From: a bacterium
GTDB lineage: Bacteria; Bacillota_I; Bacilli_A; Izemoplasmatales; Izemoplasmataceae
Length of the DNA: 64,000 nucleotides
Reading direction: 5' to 3'
Assembly (NCBI GenBank): GCA_018400875.1
Contig: JAGYLV010000002.1
Coordinates: 1-64,000, forward strand
In this document: positions 50,415 through 59,902 of the stretch, one piece after another
Numbering within the stretch: the first letter of the stretch is position 1
How the letters are laid out: each line of letters opens with the position of its first letter
The notes under the pieces: generated by a model
Seen by the model: only the letters and a program-made list of their open reading frames with translations
Databases searched by the model: none
What the model was told of the DNA's origin: nothing
Translations under genes and position numbers: made by a program

Positions 50415-52621
50415 TTAATCTAAAAAGTCGTATGGGCTGAGCGTTTTGGGAGTTGCTTGCATTTTTTCACTGAGTAACGTCGTGCGTTCGGGGTGGTGAA
50501 TCGTGGCGGCCGCTTCAAATAAAGATAAGTCTCCCGTGATGACGCACGCATCAATGGCTCTGGTGAGGGCGGTATATATGAGAGGCTGGGTCAGCATATG
50601 CCTAAAGGCCTTGAAAACCGGTAAGATAACCACGGGATATCCACTGCCTTGGGATTTATGGACACTCATCGCATAGGCCAAGCGGAGTTCATCCAGTTTT
50701 CCCGAATCATAAGCGACGGTTTTTTCATCAAAATCGACCGTCAAATGATCAGAGGCAATCTCCGTGATGATGCCTTGATCGCCGTTCATCACATCATGGT
50801 CGTAATCATTCACCAATTGATGCACTTTATCGCCCCGTTTGAAGCTCCGGTTTTTGAGGGTTTTAAAGGGGGCTGGATTAAACTGTTTTTGGATGAACTG
50901 GTTCACTTCATCGATGCCGATTTTTCCCGCGTAAACTGGGATAATCACCGAGATATCATGAAGCGCATATCCTTCATCCAAATAATATTGTAACATGCGC
51001 GAAAGACGATCATAAAAGTCGCTTTCAGCTAAGGGTTTCAAGACGAGATCTGAAGGCATTTGAAATGCCGATAAGTCAACGGTATTTAGACGAATCATTT
51101 GGGCGAGTTGAATGATTTTAGACCCCGCCGCTTGCCGGTGAATGGTGGTTAAGTTCGTCCGGTTGAGATCGGTTTTGAGTAAATCTTTAAACACTTGACC
51201 TGGGGACACACTGGGGAGCTGGGCATCATCGCCTACGATGATCAAACGGACATCTTTTAACGCTTTTAACAGCGTAAAAAAGAGCACGGTATCGACCATC
51301 GATATCTCATCGATGATGATCACTTTTTGAGTGACTTTTTCGGGTGGGGTAAACATGTCTTGGCGAATCTTTAAAAACCGGTGGAAGGTCGCCGCTTTAA
51401 ATCCGGTGGCTTCTTCGATCCGTTTGGCCGCTTTTCCTGTGGGGGCAATGAGCACAATATCATCCGCTTCAAACATGTCTTTAAAGGCCGCAATAATGCC
51501 TTTAATGATGGTGGTTTTCCCCGTTCCAGGCCCCCCCGAAATCATATAAACCGAATGTGAAAGCGCCCCTTTAATGGCCGTGATTTGTTCAGCAGTTAAA
51601 GCGATAGCATTCGCTTCTTGGTAGATTTCCAAGCGTTCTTCAAGCCTTTGAGGCGGCTCAACGTCGACGTTCGATAACTGTTTGAGTTTTTCCGAAATAA
51701 AAGTCTCGGCCTCCAAAAAGATGGGCCGGGTGATGCCTGCAAAGGCTCATCCCGGCGATTCATGCCCCCTTTGAATGACCCAGTTAAGGTGCGTTTCTAA
51801 GGTGTCTTCATCCCAATAGAGTTGCGTCCGCGCGCAACCGTTCAGCGATCTGTGAAAGCAATGTGTGCGGATCAATGTGTCAATATGACCGCGGCGGAAC
51901 GTAACCTGTTCAAAGGTGACAATAAACAACGCTTCAATGTCTTTTTATCGGCTTTTTCTACCCCATTTTAGCCGCGATGATATCACGGCGCGTTCAAAGC
52001 CCACGCCCCTGCGCGTCTTGAATCCAAGCGATACAGTTTTTTCATAACTTGGTCTAAAGCACGATCGCCGTACACTTGAATTAATGATTTGACCATGTAA
52101 CCCGTCAGACCGTATTTAAATAGGCCACACGGATATGTTCAAACTGGGCGTGTTCTTCCAACATCTCCCGGTAAATTCGCTTTCACTTTAGGGATTTTCA
52201 GCGGGATTAACACATCAGGGTTTTCCCGGATTTGGGATAAGGCATCCTCTCCGAGTCGTCCATGATGACTTCGACCGTCGTCCGGCCCAATGCCTTTAAA
52301 TAAATCACTGGATAAGTAATCAATCATCCCTTCTTTGGTGGGGACGGTCTTTGATGTAATGCGTGAACTGAAATTGCGGGCCGAACTTCCGGATGCGTTT
52401 CCACAGTTCCAGTCAGGGTGGCGTGTTCCCCTTTTGCGGATCGATGATGGCTCCGGTTGCGGTAATGACGGGCGTATCCATAGAAAAAGAGGCAGGATTT
52501 GACTGCTTGCGCCTCAATTTTAAGCACACTGAATCCCGTCTCTTCGTTATGAAATGTAATGGTTTTAATGATGCCATCCAAGGCGGCGGTTTCTGAGAAG
52601 GTTTTTTTTCACGTTCACCAT
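50415..52621 (-). pseudogene. recD2: RecD2-type 5'-3' DNA helicase, N-terminal half broken by multiple frameshifts
   Basis: SF1B helicase of the RecD2 type. The intact part (50415-51716, 433 codons) has Walker A MISGGPGTGKTTIIKG, IIDEISMVDT, GDDAQLPSV and the C-terminal YAMSVHKSQGSGYP. Upstream, RecD2-like segments recur in changing frames: DGIIKTITFHNEETGFSVLK, EHATLTGTVETHPE, YLSSDLFKGIGP, LGEDALSQIRENPDVL, KIPKVKANLP and YWDEDTLETHLNW. Joined up they would make a full-length protein of about 735 residues. At least eight small indels are needed, several at homopolymers. A TGC-TATAAT lies at the 5' edge; the true start is unresolved. Sequence error is more likely than real decay because the gene next door is hit in the same stretch. 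Confidence 0.85.
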
Positions 52622-52628
52622 TATAGCA
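52620..52628 (-). promoter_or_regulatory. Extended -10 promoter element for recD2
   Basis: Minus-strand TGCTATAAT matches an extended -10; no good -35 is visible. It may be affected by base errors in this stretch. Confidence 0.4.
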
Positions 52629-52636
52629 TGAAACCA

Positions 52637-52662
52637 TAAAAGAACCGCCAGTGGCGGTTCAA
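52637..52662 (-). terminator. Intrinsic terminator of pepP
   Basis: GAACCGCCA and TGGCGGTTC form a near-loopless long stem followed by TTTT on the minus strand, ten bases after the deduced pepP stop at 52672. Confidence 0.75.
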
Positions 52663-52671
52663 AACAATTTC

Positions 52672-53900
52672 TCAATGGCGGATGGGTGCTTTTTCAATGG
52701 CGGCTGAGAGGTTTTCAACCGTCTTTCGTCACAGGGGATATTATCTTCAATCCGGACGCCGACCCCTTGACATAAAGCCCCGGTTCAATGGTGAGGACCA
52801 TACCCAGTTTAAAGGGTTCGGTGTAAACCCCCGTCATGGACATCAAGGCCTAGGAAGTGTCCCACAGAATGATAATAGACCTCGCCAATCGCATCGGCTG
52901 AATCGATCATTTTTAAGGCCACCGCTTTTTTCGCAAGGAGCGTTTGGGCTTCTTGGTTGAGGACTTTCCAGGTGAGGCCGGGTTTGACCATGGTAACCAG
53001 TTTCTTTTGCACGTCTAAGACGGCTTCATAGACGTCTTTCGCAAATCCTTGGTAGGTCCCATTGATGGGATACGTTCTTGAGATATCGGCATTATACCGG
53101 CCATGTTTCGCCCCTAAATCAAATAAAATTAAATCGCCTTGGACAGGGGCATCGTTGTTCACATAGTGAAGGACCGTGGCATTTTCTCCAGCCGCAGCAA
53201 TCGTATCAAAGGCAGAACCACTACTTCCCAGTAAAGTGGTTTCATGCATAAAATCGGCGACCAACTCATATTCATAGGCACGTTTGGGGATTCCTTGAAT
53301 GATTCGTTTTAACCCTTGATGCGTATAAAAAATGGCTTTTTTAATCGCCTCAATTTCGTCGTCGGATTTAATCATCCGGAGGCGCGCTAAAATACGGTTG
53401 GCATTTTGAATGGTCAACTCTGGATAATTTTTTACGATTGGTGCAAAGGTCTCTAAAGGGCGAGGAGTACTTTCTTTGGATTCGTGATAAAGATCTAGCC
53501 AAAGCTCAACCGGCGGTTCCCCATAAGGCGACCGCGCAAAATTCATGAGTTGATTAAACTGCGTGTCAAATTGCGCGAGGGAATAGACTTCACTGTCTTT
53601 GAACCCACCCACAGATAAAGCAGCATCTTTTGAGAATTTAGGCCCCTCCCATTTGAGGGAAAACGGCGTATCCGGTTCTAAAAAGAGCATCGTTTTTTCA
53701 CTGGATTCAGTTTTGAGTAACAGTAAGCGGGCATTCGGGGCGTCAATGCCCGTCAAGTAGTAAAAATTATGATCGACATGAAAATCATGATACGAATCCA
53801 GGGATCGGTGGAGGGCTTTACCGGCATCTAATAGCATTAATGCCCCTGGATTTAACGCCTCAAAAACATTTTTTCTCGCTTGGATGGCATGGTTTTTCAT
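52672..53900 (-). CDS. pepP: Xaa-Pro aminopeptidase (M24B), last 60 codons frameshifted
   Basis: Metallopeptidase removing an N-terminal residue before proline. 364 codons are open in the ORF track (52809-53903) but they stop soon after HSVGHFLGLDVHDGG, which should continue. The continuation is visible in other frames: VYTEPFKLGMVLTIEPGLYVKG, then GVRIEDNIPC and ENLSAAIEKAPIRH before TGA at 52672. Two to three indels restore a protein of about 410 residues. Metal ligands LFDLGAKHGRYNADISRTYP and HFLGLDVHD are present. The second ATG at 53900 has GGAG six bases upstream. Confidence 0.88.
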
Positions 53901-53909
53901 CATAAACTC

Positions 53910-54188
53910 CTACGTGGTAAATAAGATGGATATATTATTAAATAGCGTAAAGAAAACGAGTAACAAAACACCCGCAAGGGGAAAAAGCGCGTAATGCTTT
54001 TTACTGCTGTGAAACATGAGAATCCCGATGGGTAAGCCAATGGGGGGAAAAAGAAAGCTTATGAACCCAAGAAATAACAGGCCAGTGTAAATCAAAATAT
54101 ATTGCATCAATATGATTGGCCAAGGTCGGATTTTCGATTGTTTTGGCGTCGGTTTAAACCAACGCGTATCAAATCGTGTTTTATCCAC
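53910..54188 (-). CDS. Small hypothetical membrane protein
   Basis: 92 residues with two to three hydrophobic segments (about 25-55 and 68-90) and a basic N-terminus. Start is GTG with GGGGG upstream. No family recognised. It lies six bases upstream of pepP ribosome-binding region on the same strand, so the two are probably co-transcribed. Nothing indicates a function. Confidence 0.55.
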   Translation of the reverse strand: MDKTRFDTRWFKPTPKQSKIRPWPIILMQYILIYTGLLFLGFISFLFPPIGLPIGILMFHSSKKHYALFPLAGVLLLVFFTLFNNISILFTT

Positions 54189-54247
54189 CGGCGCCCCCTA
54201 ACAATTGGATTATTACGTATTGTACCACACGAATAGGCCTCAAAGGG

Positions 54248-54284
54248 TATAAAAAAAGCTTCAACCTGAGAGGTTGAAGCTTAA
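54248..54284 (-). terminator. Intrinsic terminator of gapA
   Basis: Minus-strand AAGCTTCAACCT and AGGTTGAAGCTT are 12-base arms followed by seven T, directly after the gapA stop. Confidence 0.9.
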
Positions 54285-54293
54285 GAAAATGGA

Positions 54294-55304
54294 TTATTTT
54301 AAATTTCCGAAATAGGCGAGGGTTCTCACCATTTGTGAGACATAGCTCATTTCGTTGTCATACCAGGAAAGGACTTTGTACAGTTTTTTCCCGTCGACTT
54401 CTAATACACTGGTCATTTGACCATCAAACCATGAGCCATACGTGATACCAATCGTATCCGAAGAGACCAGTGGGACTTCGGTATATCCTAACGTTTCACT
54501 GGATGCGGCTTTCATCGCGGCATTGATGGATTCCACTGAAGCGTCTTTTTCCAGTTCCACCACGAGATCGACAATGGAACCTGTTACGGTTGGCACGCGG
54601 AGTGCCATCCCATCAAGTTTTCCATTTAATTTGGGGAGTACTTTACCCACGGCGACTGCAGCACCGGTGGACGTTGGGACAATGTTTGCCGAAGCGGTCC
54701 GTCCACGGCGGGCATGAATGCCTTTCGGGTGAGGACCATCAAGCGTGGCTTGATCGTTCGTAAATGAGTGAACGGTGGTCATGTAGCCTTTGACTAAACC
54801 GAAAGTATCATCTAGGACTTTGGCGACTGGTGCCAAGCAGTTCGTGGTGCATGAAGCGCCTGAAATGATCGTGTCAGAAGCCTCTAAAACATCATGGTTG
54901 ACGTTGAATACGACCGTTTTTAAATCGCCCGTTGCCGGCGCACTGATGATAACTTTGCGCGCGCCCGCTAAGATATGCTTATTAGCTTTTTCTCGGGTCG
55001 TAAAGAACCCGGTACTCTCGACGACCACGTCGACACCAAGGTCACTCCAAGGTAAATTTTCAGGATCACGTTCAGCGAAGATAGGAATTTGTTTCCCTTG
55101 AACGGTAATCGATCCTTCTTTGAAACTGATTTCTCCGTGCAAGAAACGACCTTGCGCTGTATCGTATTCGAGTAAGTAAGCAAGACTTTCTGCATCCGTT
55201 AAATCGTTGATCGCGACAATTTCAAATTGAGCATCTTCAAACATTCTACGGAAGGCTAACCGGCCGATGCGACCGAACCCATTAATTGCGACTTTTAATG
55301 CCAT
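54294..55304 (-). CDS. gapA: Glyceraldehyde-3-phosphate dehydrogenase, type I
   Basis: Glycolytic NAD-dependent oxidation of glyceraldehyde 3-phosphate. 336 residues; NAD-binding [14 protein letters not shown] at the N-terminus, catalytic [15 protein letters not shown] near residue 150 (Cys), HSFTNDQ, and [13 protein letters not shown] at the C-terminus. The acidic residue (Asp, in AINDLTD) at the NAD ribose contact suggests NAD over NADP. Own promoter and strong terminator: a highly expressed single gene. Confidence 0.97.
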   Translation of the reverse strand: MALKVAINGFGRIGRLAFRRMFEDAQFEIVAINDLTDAESLAYLLEYDTAQGRFLHGEISFKEGSITVQGKQIPIFAERDPENLPWSDLGVDVVVESTGFFTTREKANKHILAGARKVIISAPATGDLKTVVFNVNHDVLEASDTIISGASCTTNCLAPVAKVLDDTFGLVKGYMTTVHSFTNDQATLDGPHPKGIHARRGRTASANIVPTSTGAAVAVGKVLPKLNGKLDGMALRVPTVTGSIVDLVVELEKDASVESINAAMKAASSETLGYTEVPLVSSDTIGITYGSWFDGQMTSVLEVDGKKLYKVLSWYDNEMSYVSQMVRTLAYFGNLK

Positions 55305-55340
55305 TTTATTCCTCCTAAAAGTTTTAACATCACAAAGAGT

Positions 55341-55369
55341 ATTATACCTTTAAACCCATCTTTCTTCAA
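55341..55369 (-). promoter_or_regulatory. gapA promoter
   Basis: TTGAAG, 17 bp and TATAAT on the minus strand, 37 bases before the start codon, with AGGAGG following. Confidence 0.8.
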
Positions 55370-55394
55370 GTTATGTAACGCTTTTCAAGGCATT

Positions 55395-55424
55395 AAAAAA
55401 CTCATCCTAGTGGGATGAGTTTTT
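55395..55424 (-). terminator. spx terminator, left arm inside the last spx codons
   Basis: AAAAACTCATCC and GGATGAGTTTTTT enclose CACTA, which contains the spx stop codon TAG. The last four spx codons form the left arm. Confidence 0.85.
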
Positions 55425-55871
55425 GACAATGTCTTGCTCTTCAAAGTATTGTTCTAAGGCCGTGAGGTAATCGCCTTCTTCACCTTGTTGCGTGTTGGTG
55501 TACATAATGATTTCACGCAAACGTTTGGGAATGAAGGTGCGAATTTCATCTTCGTTGTAACCCACTTGCATCTTGTTGTTTTCAATGATGATAGGACGTC
55601 TTAACACACTCGGGTTTTCGATGATGAATTCAACCAGATCGTTCATTGACATCTCTTCGATGTCAATATTCATGTCTTGGAAAATCTTAGACCGCGTTGA
55701 AATGATATCTTCAAAGCCGTTTTCCGTGTTTTTGAGCATCATTAAGATGTCTTCACGGGAGAGTTGGATGTTGAAGATGTTTTTTTCTTTGTACTCGATG
55801 TGGTGTTCTTCAAACCACTTCTTGGCTTTCCGGCACGAGGAACAACTCGGTGTTGTGTAGATATGAATCAT
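55407..55871 (-). CDS. spx: Spx-family RNA polymerase-binding regulator (ArsC fold)
   Basis: Thiol-stress regulator that binds the RNA polymerase alpha C-terminal domain. 154 residues, slightly over Bacillus Spx (131). The redox switch CSSC is at residues 9-12 (Bacillus CxxC at 10-13). The RRPIIIENNKMQVGYNEDEIR segment near residue 92-112 is the Spx/ArsC-like RPI motif. A basic Lys/Arg pair follows. The C-terminus is longer and acidic, a possible degradation or regulatory tail. AAGGAGG precedes the ATG. Confidence 0.9.
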   Translation of the reverse strand: MIHIYTTPSCSSCRKAKKWFEEHHIEYKEKNIFNIQLSREDILMMLKNTENGFEDIISTRSKIFQDMNIDIEEMSMNDLVEFIIENPSVLRRPIIIENNKMQVGYNEDEIRTFIPKRLREIIMYTNTQQGEEGDYLTALEQYFEEQDIVKNSSH

Positions 55872-56024
55872 GTGTTACCCTCCTTCAAAAACTGATGGCT
55901 GATACGCTATGAAAATCTATGGTTCGTGCTTGCTTAATATAACACAGTTTAGAAAAATTATAAATAAGCAAAAGTCGATATGCAATGTGAAAGGGTTTCC
56001 ATTCCGAGTTAAGCGGGTGAATCA

Positions 56025-56033
56025 TGCTATAAT
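56025..56033 (+). promoter_or_regulatory. pepF extended -10 promoter
   Basis: TGCTATAAT, an extended -10 without a clear -35, lies 31 bases before the pepF start. Confidence 0.55.
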
Positions 56034-56064
56034 AAGCGATAACTTAGCGAATATGAGGTGTTTT

Positions 56065-57834
56065 ATGAAATGGAATCTTGAATATTTATACCCGAGTGTC
56101 GGAGCCTGGGAAAACGCGTATCAATCGGTGAACGACATCGTGGAAAAGATCCCATCCTATCAAGGAAAACTAGGCGATTTTGAAGCGTTTAAAACCTATT
56201 ACACGACGCAACGTGACTTATCGGTTGAGCTTTACCGGCTGTATCAATACGCAGCTCTAAAAAGTGACCTCAATAAAAAAGACGTTGAAAATGCCTCAAG
56301 GGTTCAAAAAATGGGCGCGTTCGTGGCCAAACTCTCCCAAGTCAGTGCCTTTGAACGGCCTGAAGTCTTGAGTTTGGGTGAAGCCAAAGTCATGAGCTTT
56401 ATTGATAAAGATGAAAGCCTGGCCGAATACCGTTTCCCGATGCAACAACTGTTTCATGGTAAAGACCATGTCTTGTCGCCTTCTGAAGAAGGATTACTCG
56501 CTAATTTCAGTGAGCTCAACAATTCCGGAAGTTCCATCTATACGAGCATAACCATCGCCGACCGTGAACCGGTAGAAGTGACTCTTAAAAGTGGTGAAAC
56601 CATTACCGTCACTTCCGGTAACTACCGCTCACACCTCACCGATCTCAAAGATCCGGATGATCGAGAAACCGTTTTTGCGGCCTATTTTAAATACTACGTA
56701 GATCGTAAAAATGCTTACGCCAGTATTTATAAAACCGTGCTCGATGCCGATGTAGCGTCGATGAAATCACGGAAATACGCCTCCAGTTTAGAGATGTATT
56801 TACACGGGAAAAACATTGATCCCAGCGTGTTTCATAACATCGTCGCCGTGGCCAAAGAAAACACCGACTTACTCAAACGGTATTACGCCATTCGCACGAA
56901 AGCCTTAGGGCTTAAAAAACACCGGACCTTTGACCGGTTCCAGCCACTGGCGGAAAGTACGTCTAAATACACCTATGATGAAGCAAAAGCCCTATTCTTT
57001 AAAGCGGTGGATCACCTCAGTGATGACTTCAAAGATAAAGCGAAAGATGCCTTAAAAGATGGCTTTGTCGATGTTTACGAACAACCAGGTAAACGCACCG
57101 GGGCTTATTCTTGGAGTGCGATTAACCTGCATCCTTACATCCTTCTCAACTACGATGAAACCCTTGATTCAGTCTTTACCTTAGCCCATGAGGCAGGGCA
57201 TTCGATGCATTCACTCTACGCCGCCGACACCCAACCTCCCGCCATTCAAAACTACACCATCTTTGTGGCGGAAATTGCCTCAACCTTTAACGAACATCTA
57301 CTGCTGGATTATTTCATACAAAATAATCCCGGAAGCGTGGATGATAAAATTGCCCTCTTACAACAGTCTATCGATGACATCATGGGGACGTTTTACCGTC
57401 AAGTCCTCTTTGCGGCCTATGAATTTGAGGCCCATCAAAAGGCTGAAAACGGCGAAGCCATCACCCATGAATCCTTATCGCAAATCATGATTGATTTGTA
57501 TGACCACTTCTACGGGATTGACCTGAACGAAGAGCCTGGGTCTAAATACGAGTGGGCGTATATTCCCCATCTCCACCACACGCCCTATTACGTGTATCAA
57601 TACGCCACGAGTTTTGCGGCCAGTTTAAAACTGTATGAGATGGTGAAAAAAGATCCTGCAAATATTGCCTTACACAAACAACTCTTAGAATCAGGCGGCA
57701 GCGATTGGCCCCTCAATCAAACCAAAGCCAGTGGCATTGATCTCACCACCAAAGAACCTTTCTTAGCCGTCGTGAAACGTCTTTCTTCACTGCTGGATGA
57801 ATTAGAACTTGCACTTGCCGCCAAAAATCAATAA
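56065..57834 (+). CDS. pepF: Oligoendopeptidase F (M3 family)
   Basis: Cytosolic zinc endopeptidase for short peptides. 589 residues from the ATG at 56065 (MKWNLEYLYPS), which has GAGG six bases upstream; the ORF-track start 52 codons earlier runs through the promoter region and is rejected. Zinc motif LAHEAGHSMHSLY (HExxH) near residue 375 with the third ligand Glu in FVAEIASTFNE. The PepF/M3B domain ends with YEWAYIPHLHHTPYYVYQYATSF. Divergent from spx. Confidence 0.95.
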   Translation: MKWNLEYLYPSVGAWENAYQSVNDIVEKIPSYQGKLGDFEAFKTYYTTQRDLSVELYRLYQYAALKSDLNKKDVENASRVQKMGAFVAKLSQVSAFERPEVLSLGEAKVMSFIDKDESLAEYRFPMQQLFHGKDHVLSPSEEGLLANFSELNNSGSSIYTSITIADREPVEVTLKSGETITVTSGNYRSHLTDLKDPDDRETVFAAYFKYYVDRKNAYASIYKTVLDADVASMKSRKYASSLEMYLHGKNIDPSVFHNIVAVAKENTDLLKRYYAIRTKALGLKKHRTFDRFQPLAESTSKYTYDEAKALFFKAVDHLSDDFKDKAKDALKDGFVDVYEQPGKRTGAYSWSAINLHPYILLNYDETLDSVFTLAHEAGHSMHSLYAADTQPPAIQNYTIFVAEIASTFNEHLLLDYFIQNNPGSVDDKIALLQQSIDDIMGTFYRQVLFAAYEFEAHQKAENGEAITHESLSQIMIDLYDHFYGIDLNEEPGSKYEWAYIPHLHHTPYYVYQYATSFAASLKLYEMVKKDPANIALHKQLLESGGSDWPLNQTKASGIDLTTKEPFLAVVKRLSSLLDELELALAAKNQ

Positions 57835-57837
57835 AAT
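57809..57837 (+). promoter_or_regulatory. trpS promoter
   Basis: TTGCAC, 17 bp and TAAAAT lie across the pepF 3' end and just before the T-box leader. Confidence 0.5.
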
Positions 57838-57845
57838 AAACCCAA

Positions 57846-58045
57846 CAAAGCACACGTGAAGTAATTCAACCCTTCTGGAAAAAAGCGAGTTTAGGACGGG
57901 TGAAACCTAGACCCAGATGTTGAATGAATGGGACGTGTGAAGACTTTGTCGCGGGCAATCGCGTTAACAGGCTTTAAGTAAAAACCAAGGTGGTACCGCG
58001 CACGCATGCGCCCTTCGCTTTATTTGCGACGGGCGTTTTTTATTG
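57846..58045 (+). promoter_or_regulatory. T-box riboswitch (tRNA-Trp) upstream of trpS
   Basis: AGGTGGTACCGCG at 57988-58000 is the T-box core. Stem I is closed by CACACGT/ACGTGTG and ATTCAAC/GTTGAAT. Between these, GAA-TGG-G supplies the specifier codon TGG (57929-57931) for Trp in the specifier loop. AGCGAG and ACGGGTGAAA distal elements are present. The competing terminator GCGCCC...GGGCGTTTTTT ends just before the ribosome-binding site. Uncharged tRNA-Trp should permit read-through. Confidence 0.92.
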
Positions 58046-58058
58046 GAGAGGAGTCCCT

Positions 58059-59057
58059 ATGAAAACCATCGTTTCAGGCATTCAACCGACCGGTGAACTC
58101 AATATCGGAACGTATTTAGGTAGCATTAAAAATTTCGTTGCCTTACAAAAATCCCATCCGGATCACCACTTCTTTTTGTTCATCGCCGATACCCATGCGA
58201 TCACCGTCCCCCAAGACCCTACTAAACTGAGAGCAGCGATCAAGTCACTCGCCGCCATGTATGTGGCGTGTGGGATTCATTTAGACCAAACGTCTTTGTT
58301 TGTGCAATCGGAAATCACCGCCCATCAAGAGATGGATGTATTACTGCAGTCGTTTGCTTACATGGGTGAACTCGAGCGGATGACACAATTTAAAGATAAA
58401 GCGCAAAAACAAGTTGAAGGCATCCGGGCGAGTTTATTTACCTACCCCGTGTTAATGGCCGGTGATATATTGCTGTATGATGCTGAGTTTGTCCCTGTGG
58501 GGGACGATCAAAAACAACACTTAGAACTCACCCGGACGATCGCGGAGCGGGTCAATCACCAATACGGGGAGTTTTTCACGGTGCCGAAACCGCTCTTCCC
58601 TGAGCTCACCGCGCGTGTGATGTCTTTGCAAAATCCGGACCAAAAAATGTCAAAATCCGATCCCAATGTTAAAAGCAAAATCTTACTTTCTGATCCGGAA
58701 AATATCATTAAAAAAAGGATCCGTTCGGCCGTCACCGACAGTGAAGGGACGGTCCGATATGATCCTGAAAATAAAAAGGGCTTGAGTAATTTATTACGCA
58801 TGTATGCGGCGTTAGAAGAAACCAGTGTGGACAACATGGTTGAGCGCTACAAAGGCGTCAACTACCAAACCTTCAAAGACGATTTAGGCACGAAAATTGC
58901 GGCCCACTTAGCGCCGATTCAAGCACGCTATCACGCCCTCATGCAATCGCAAGAACTCACTGACATATTAGATGATGGGAAAAAACGTGCGGAAGCGTTG
59001 GCCATAAAAAAAGTCCAACGTTTCAAAAAGAAACTTGGACTGGGCTTTAAACGTTAA
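58059..59057 (+). CDS. trpS: Tryptophanyl-tRNA synthetase
   Basis: Class I synthetase charging tRNA-Trp. The T-box leader supports the name and the start: ATG at 58059 (MKTIVSGIQPTGELNIG) preceded by AGAGGAG. The ORF track adds 23 codons that are T-box sequence. PTGELNIGTYLGS is the HIGH-type region, and KMSKSDPN near residue 195 is the KMSKS loop. 332 residues is standard. Its Lys-rich last codons (KKVQRFKKKLG) coincide with the terminator of the convergent ptsH gene. Confidence 0.96.
   Translation: MKTIVSGIQPTGELNIGTYLGSIKNFVALQKSHPDHHFFLFIADTHAITVPQDPTKLRAAIKSLAAMYVACGIHLDQTSLFVQSEITAHQEMDVLLQSFAYMGELERMTQFKDKAQKQVEGIRASLFTYPVLMAGDILLYDAEFVPVGDDQKQHLELTRTIAERVNHQYGEFFTVPKPLFPELTARVMSLQNPDQKMSKSDPNVKSKILLSDPENIIKKRIRSAVTDSEGTVRYDPENKKGLSNLLRMYAALEETSVDNMVERYKGVNYQTFKDDLGTKIAAHLAPIQARYHALMQSQELTDILDDGKKRAEALAIKKVQRFKKKLGLGFKR
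59004..59041 (-). terminator. ptsH terminator embedded in the trpS coding 3' end
   Basis: Minus-strand AGTCCAAGTTTC and GAAACGTTGGACT form a stem with one bulge and a T5 loop, followed by seven T. It lies wholly within the last 18 codons of trpS, just past the ptsH stop. Confidence 0.8.
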
Positions 59058-59317
59058 GCTTCGGCGTTGATTTCGCTGATGGCATACGAAATGGCTTCTA
59101 AGACTTTCGCCGCATCGTCTCCTTCAACTTCCACGCGCACCAAAGACCCCTTCGGAATCCCCAGTGAGAGTAACCCCATGATTGATTTTAAATCAATGGT
59201 GGTGTCATCGTAAGTGAGTCGAATGGAATTATCAAATTCATTCGCTTTGGCCACGAGAAGAGTGGCAGGACGTGCATGTAACCCAGCATCGTGGGTAATG
59301 ACAAAATCTTTGTGCAT
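59054..59317 (-). CDS. ptsH: Phosphocarrier protein HPr
   Basis: Phosphotransferase carrier and carbon-catabolite signal. 87 residues; catalytic His in DAGLHARPA near residue 15, regulatory Ser in KSIMGLLSLGIPKG near residue 46. The Ser site means HprK kinase/CcpA control is possible, which agrees with the cre sites ahead of the glucan operon. ptsI is not adjacent; the gene stands alone with a terminator inside trpS. Confidence 0.95.
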   Translation of the reverse strand: MHKDFVITHDAGLHARPATLLVAKANEFDNSIRLTYDDTTIDLKSIMGLLSLGIPKGSLVRVEVEGDDAAKVLEAISYAISEINAEA

Positions 59318-59476
59318 GACGAACGCTCCTTATCTGCAAAGGTTTTCAAAAAACCACCACTCAGTTTCTCATAACTCTTGTTATAATGAATATGTGGAAC
59401 GCTTGAATGGCTAATTTAACGCTATTTTAGCATGATTCAAAGAAAAATAAAACCTTTTCAATCTAGGAGGAAATGC

Positions 59477-59902
59477 ATGCACATTATCGAGGCGGACTCA
59501 AAGGAAGAAATTCTCGATCATTTTTCAATTCGGGGGCGCGTATTCATCATCGAACAAAACGTTCCCTGGGAAGAAGAGTATGATCACAACGATTACACCG
59601 CAACACTATTTAATGCGTACGATGGAGAAAAAATCGTCGGTGCAGCACGGTTATATGCGGGGAAAATTGGCCGCATTGCCGTCTTAGAAGAACACCGCGG
59701 GCAAGGGTTAGGCCGGAAGTTAGTGGAACGCTGTGAAGCGGAAGCCATCAAGCAAGGGTTTAACAAAGTGAAACTCGCCGCCCAGCTTGAAAGTATCGTC
59801 TTTTATGAAAAACTCGGGTATGAAATTTACGGCGACATTTTCTTAGACGCCGGCATCCCGCACCGCAATATGAAGAAACTGTTAGAGACCCCCGATGCGT
59901 AA
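59477..59902 (+). CDS. GNAT-family N-acetyltransferase (ElaA/YjcF-like)
   Basis: About 141 residues from ATG 59477 (MHIIEADSKEE), with TAGGAGG six bases upstream; the ORF-track start 15 codons earlier is before that site. Acetyl-CoA-binding IGRIAVLEEHRGQGLGRKLVE near residue 68 holds the Q/RxxGxG/A loop. The N-terminal FSIRGRVFIIEQNVPWEEEYD is like YjcF-type enzymes. Acceptor unknown. The last codons overlap ppa by 8 bases, so they are translated together. Confidence 0.88.
   Translation: MHIIEADSKEEILDHFSIRGRVFIIEQNVPWEEEYDHNDYTATLFNAYDGEKIVGAARLYAGKIGRIAVLEEHRGQGLGRKLVERCEAEAIKQGFNKVKLAAQLESIVFYEKLGYEIYGDIFLDAGIPHRNMKKLLETPDA

Noticed and set aside
51747-52637. ORF-track entries 51747-51929, 52139-52327, 52324-52581 and 52413-52637 as separate small genes
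   Set aside because: Their translations carry successive RecD2 segments in shifting frames, so they are fragments of one frameshifted gene.
55909-56064. 52-codon N-terminal extension of PepF
   Set aside because: It spans the extended -10 promoter and lacks family similarity; a proper ATG with GAGG follows.
57990-58058. 23-codon N-terminal extension of TrpS
   Set aside because: This is T-box and terminator sequence; the ATG at 58059 has a good ribosome-binding site.
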